Shown: piece by piece, positions 13,776 through 14,957 of the stretch
Numbering within the stretch: the stretch's first letter is position 1
Layout: every line of letters begins with the position of its first letter
Assembly (NCBI GenBank): GCA_050186335.1
Contig: JBFWYO010000096.1
Coordinates: 1-14,957 of the forward strand
DNA length: 14,957 nt
Origin: JBFWYO01 sp050186335
Lineage (GTDB): Bacteria; Pseudomonadota; Alphaproteobacteria; Bin65
Reading direction: 5' to 3'
Position numbers and translations under genes: made by a program
The notes under the pieces: generated by a model
Told to the model about the DNA's origin: nothing
Database searches by the model: none
Seen by the model: the letters and a program-made list of their open reading frames with translations, nothing else

Positions 13776-14324
13776 ATGTCACTCGATTCCCTCAAGGACC
13801 GTCTGCCGGCCTACGCCAAGGACATCAAACTCAATCTCTCCAACATCGCCGCGTCGACCGCGCTGAATCCGCAACAAGCGTGGGGCGCCATGCTCGCGGC
13901 CGCGTTGGCGGCGCGCAACGAAACCGTGACGCAGGCGATCGCGACCGACGCCGCGCAGCATCTGTCGCCGCCGGCGATGGAGGCCGCCAAGGCCGCCGCC
14001 GCGATCATGGCGATGAACAATATTTATTATCGTTCGGTGCATCTGCTGGGCGATCCGGAATACCGCAAGCTGCCGGCGCGCCTGCGCATGACCGTGATCG
14101 GCAATCCGGGCGTCGACAAACTGGATTTCGAATTGTGGTCGCTGGCGGTTTCGGCGGTCAACGGCTGCGGCATGTGTCTGGAAGCGCACGCGCACGAGGT
14201 GACCTCGAAGGGCGCCAGCCGCGAGGCGATCCAGGATGCGCTGCGCATTGCTGCGGTGATCCACGCCGCCGTGACGGTTCTGGAAGCCGAAGCGGCGATG
14301 CCGGCGATCCGGCAGGCGGCATGA
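13776..14324 (+). CDS. ahpD: Alkyl hydroperoxide reductase AhpD
   Basis: This 182-residue member of the carboxymuconolactone-decarboxylase/AhpD fold passes electrons to AhpC through a CxxC pair: C131 and C134 in NGCGMCLEAHAHEV, with H138 and E119 placed like the relay residues of mycobacterial AhpD (C130, C133, H137, E118). The position of mycobacterial His132 is Met133 here, a variation worth noting. The ATG at 13776 is chosen because AGGAG lies six bases upstream; an in-frame TTG at 13686 would overlap ahpC and has no ribosome site. It forms an operon with ahpC (82-bp gap). It is normally reduced by lipoyl proteins such as dihydrolipoamide acyltransferase complexes, none of which is encoded here. 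Confidence 0.92.
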   Translation: MSLDSLKDRLPAYAKDIKLNLSNIAASTALNPQQAWGAMLAAALAARNETVTQAIATDAAQHLSPPAMEAAKAAAAIMAMNNIYYRSVHLLGDPEYRKLPARLRMTVIGNPGVDKLDFELWSLAVSAVNGCGMCLEAHAHEVTSKGASREAIQDALRIAAVIHAAVTVLEAEAAMPAIRQAA

Positions 14325-14340
14325 GGTAAAATCGGGCATC

Positions 14341-14407
14341 GCATGTTGAGTTTGTCGAAGGACGAGTGACCCGCGACGAGCCTGATGCTTCGACAGGCTC
14401 GGCATGC
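14341..14407. repeat. Long hairpin repeat between ahpD and the convergent gene
   Basis: Twenty-base arms at 14341-14360 and 14388-14407 surround a 27-base spacer. Sixteen of twenty positions are Watson-Crick pairs; the other four pair as G-U in plus-strand RNA, so that transcript can form an unbroken 20-bp stem. The motif family (TTGTCGAAG ... CTTCGACAGGCTC) looks like a dispersed extragenic palindrome. It probably serves as the 3' end of ahpD mRNA. No T-run follows. Confidence 0.6.
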
Positions 14408-14433
14408 CGGCGCTGATTTGGTTCGGTCGCCGC

Positions 14434-14957
14434 CTACCGCATCTCGCGCGGCGCCGCGTCGTTCTGCTTGGCGAAACCGGCGATCTGGTCGGCGGCTCGC
14501 TTGTAGTGCGGGTTCGGCGCTTGGTCGAACGGAAGGCCGGCCAGGCGCTGCGCGACCTTCTCGAACGCGCCGGACTGGCGTTCCATTTCGGCCGAGATCA
14601 GCTGCGCGCTCCACCATTTGTCGCCGGCCGCCGGATCGGCAGATTGCAGGTAGGCCGCGAACTTCTCCAGCACCAGCGCGCGATAGCGCTGGCGCAGCTC
14701 GGCCGGCTTGGCGTCGGCCTCCCACAGCGCCTGCAGATAGATGTAGCCGGCGGCGAACGGATCGGGCTGCTCCATTCGCTCGAACACGAAGCCGACCATG
14801 TAGTAGTCGGTATTTTCGGCGCGCGCCTGCTTGAACGCGTCGGTCGCGACGATCGCCCTAAGCTTGTCGATTTCCGCGTCGGTGAACTTGTCCTTGTACA
14901 TGACGAAGCCGCTTTCCGGGCACACCGGGCGCGGCGCGGGGGCGATCAACGCGCCGA
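14434..14957 (-). CDS. Partial uncharacterised protein, N-terminus beyond the right edge
   Basis: The minus-strand frame is open to the right edge, so the protein is N-terminally truncated; the TTG at 14949 is unlikely to be the true start. At least 171 residues are present. They are mostly helical and soluble, with no signal peptide or membrane segment in the visible part. A CPESGF segment near the visible N-terminus, followed by YMVGFVFERM, YIYLQALWEAD and WWSAQLISAEMERQSGAFEKVAQRL, suggests a DUF2225/TPR-like helical-repeat protein. That resemblance is from memory and weak. There is only one cysteine in the visible part, so a zinc site cannot be supported. It is convergent with ahpD and has no evident tie to the aromatic genes. 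Confidence 0.65.
   Translation of the reverse strand, partial: GALIAPAPRPVCPESGFVMYKDKFTDAEIDKLRAIVATDAFKQARAENTDYYMVGFVFERMEQPDPFAAGYIYLQALWEADAKPAELRQRYRALVLEKFAAYLQSADPAAGDKWWSAQLISAEMERQSGAFEKVAQRLAGLPFDQAPNPHYKRAADQIAGFAKQNDAAPREMR

Overview
The window is about 15 kb of GC-rich DNA with long, dense proteobacterial-type genes, short AT-richer intergenic regions and dispersed palindromic repeats. A branched-chain-amino-acid-type (Liv) ABC transporter, a PaaK-type aryl-CoA ligase and a fused flavin monooxygenase/old yellow enzyme (OYE) of the 2-aminobenzoyl-CoA or salicylyl-CoA type point to a soil or water member of the Pseudomonadota (Alpha- or Betaproteobacteria). The sequence alone does not settle which class. 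I see no rRNA, tRNA, CRISPR array, insertion sequence or phage gene.

Layout, left to right. (1) 2-1261 (+): 3' part of a DpgC-like crotonase-fold oxygenase gene, cut by the left edge. (2) 1262-1528: convergent intergenic region filled by a nested inverted repeat. (3) 4102-1529 (-): PaaK-type aryl-CoA ligase followed by a short, catalytic-domain-only MetE-like protein. (4) 4103-4258: divergent control region with a 16-bp perfect palindrome. (5) 4259-4891 (+): TetR regulator. (6) 5112-9810 (+): substrate-binding protein, two permeases and two ATPases of a Liv-type importer, with a strong hairpin after the binding-protein gene. (7) 12327-9985 (-): two-domain monooxygenase/reductase. (8) 12412-12939 (+): divergent MarR regulator, with a palindrome overlapping the predicted promoter of the monooxygenase gene. 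(9) 13145-14324 (+): AhpC peroxiredoxin and AhpD reductase pair. (10) 14325-14433: hairpin-forming repeat. (11) 14434-right edge (-): partial unknown protein.

The simplest combined reading is an aerobic CoA-thioester ('hybrid') pathway for an aromatic or ring acid. The Liv-type importer brings in the acid, the PaaK-type ligase makes the CoA thioester, and the fused flavoenzyme hydroxylates and reduces the ring. The DpgC-like enzyme may add oxygen without a cofactor. The TetR and MarR proteins probably sense pathway intermediates. AhpC/AhpD may remove peroxide leaking from the flavin enzyme, or may simply be neighbours. The substrate is unknown. The co-occurrence of a DpgC-like oxygenase with the fused monooxygenase/reductase is the most interesting biological point, but the pathway itself is inference.
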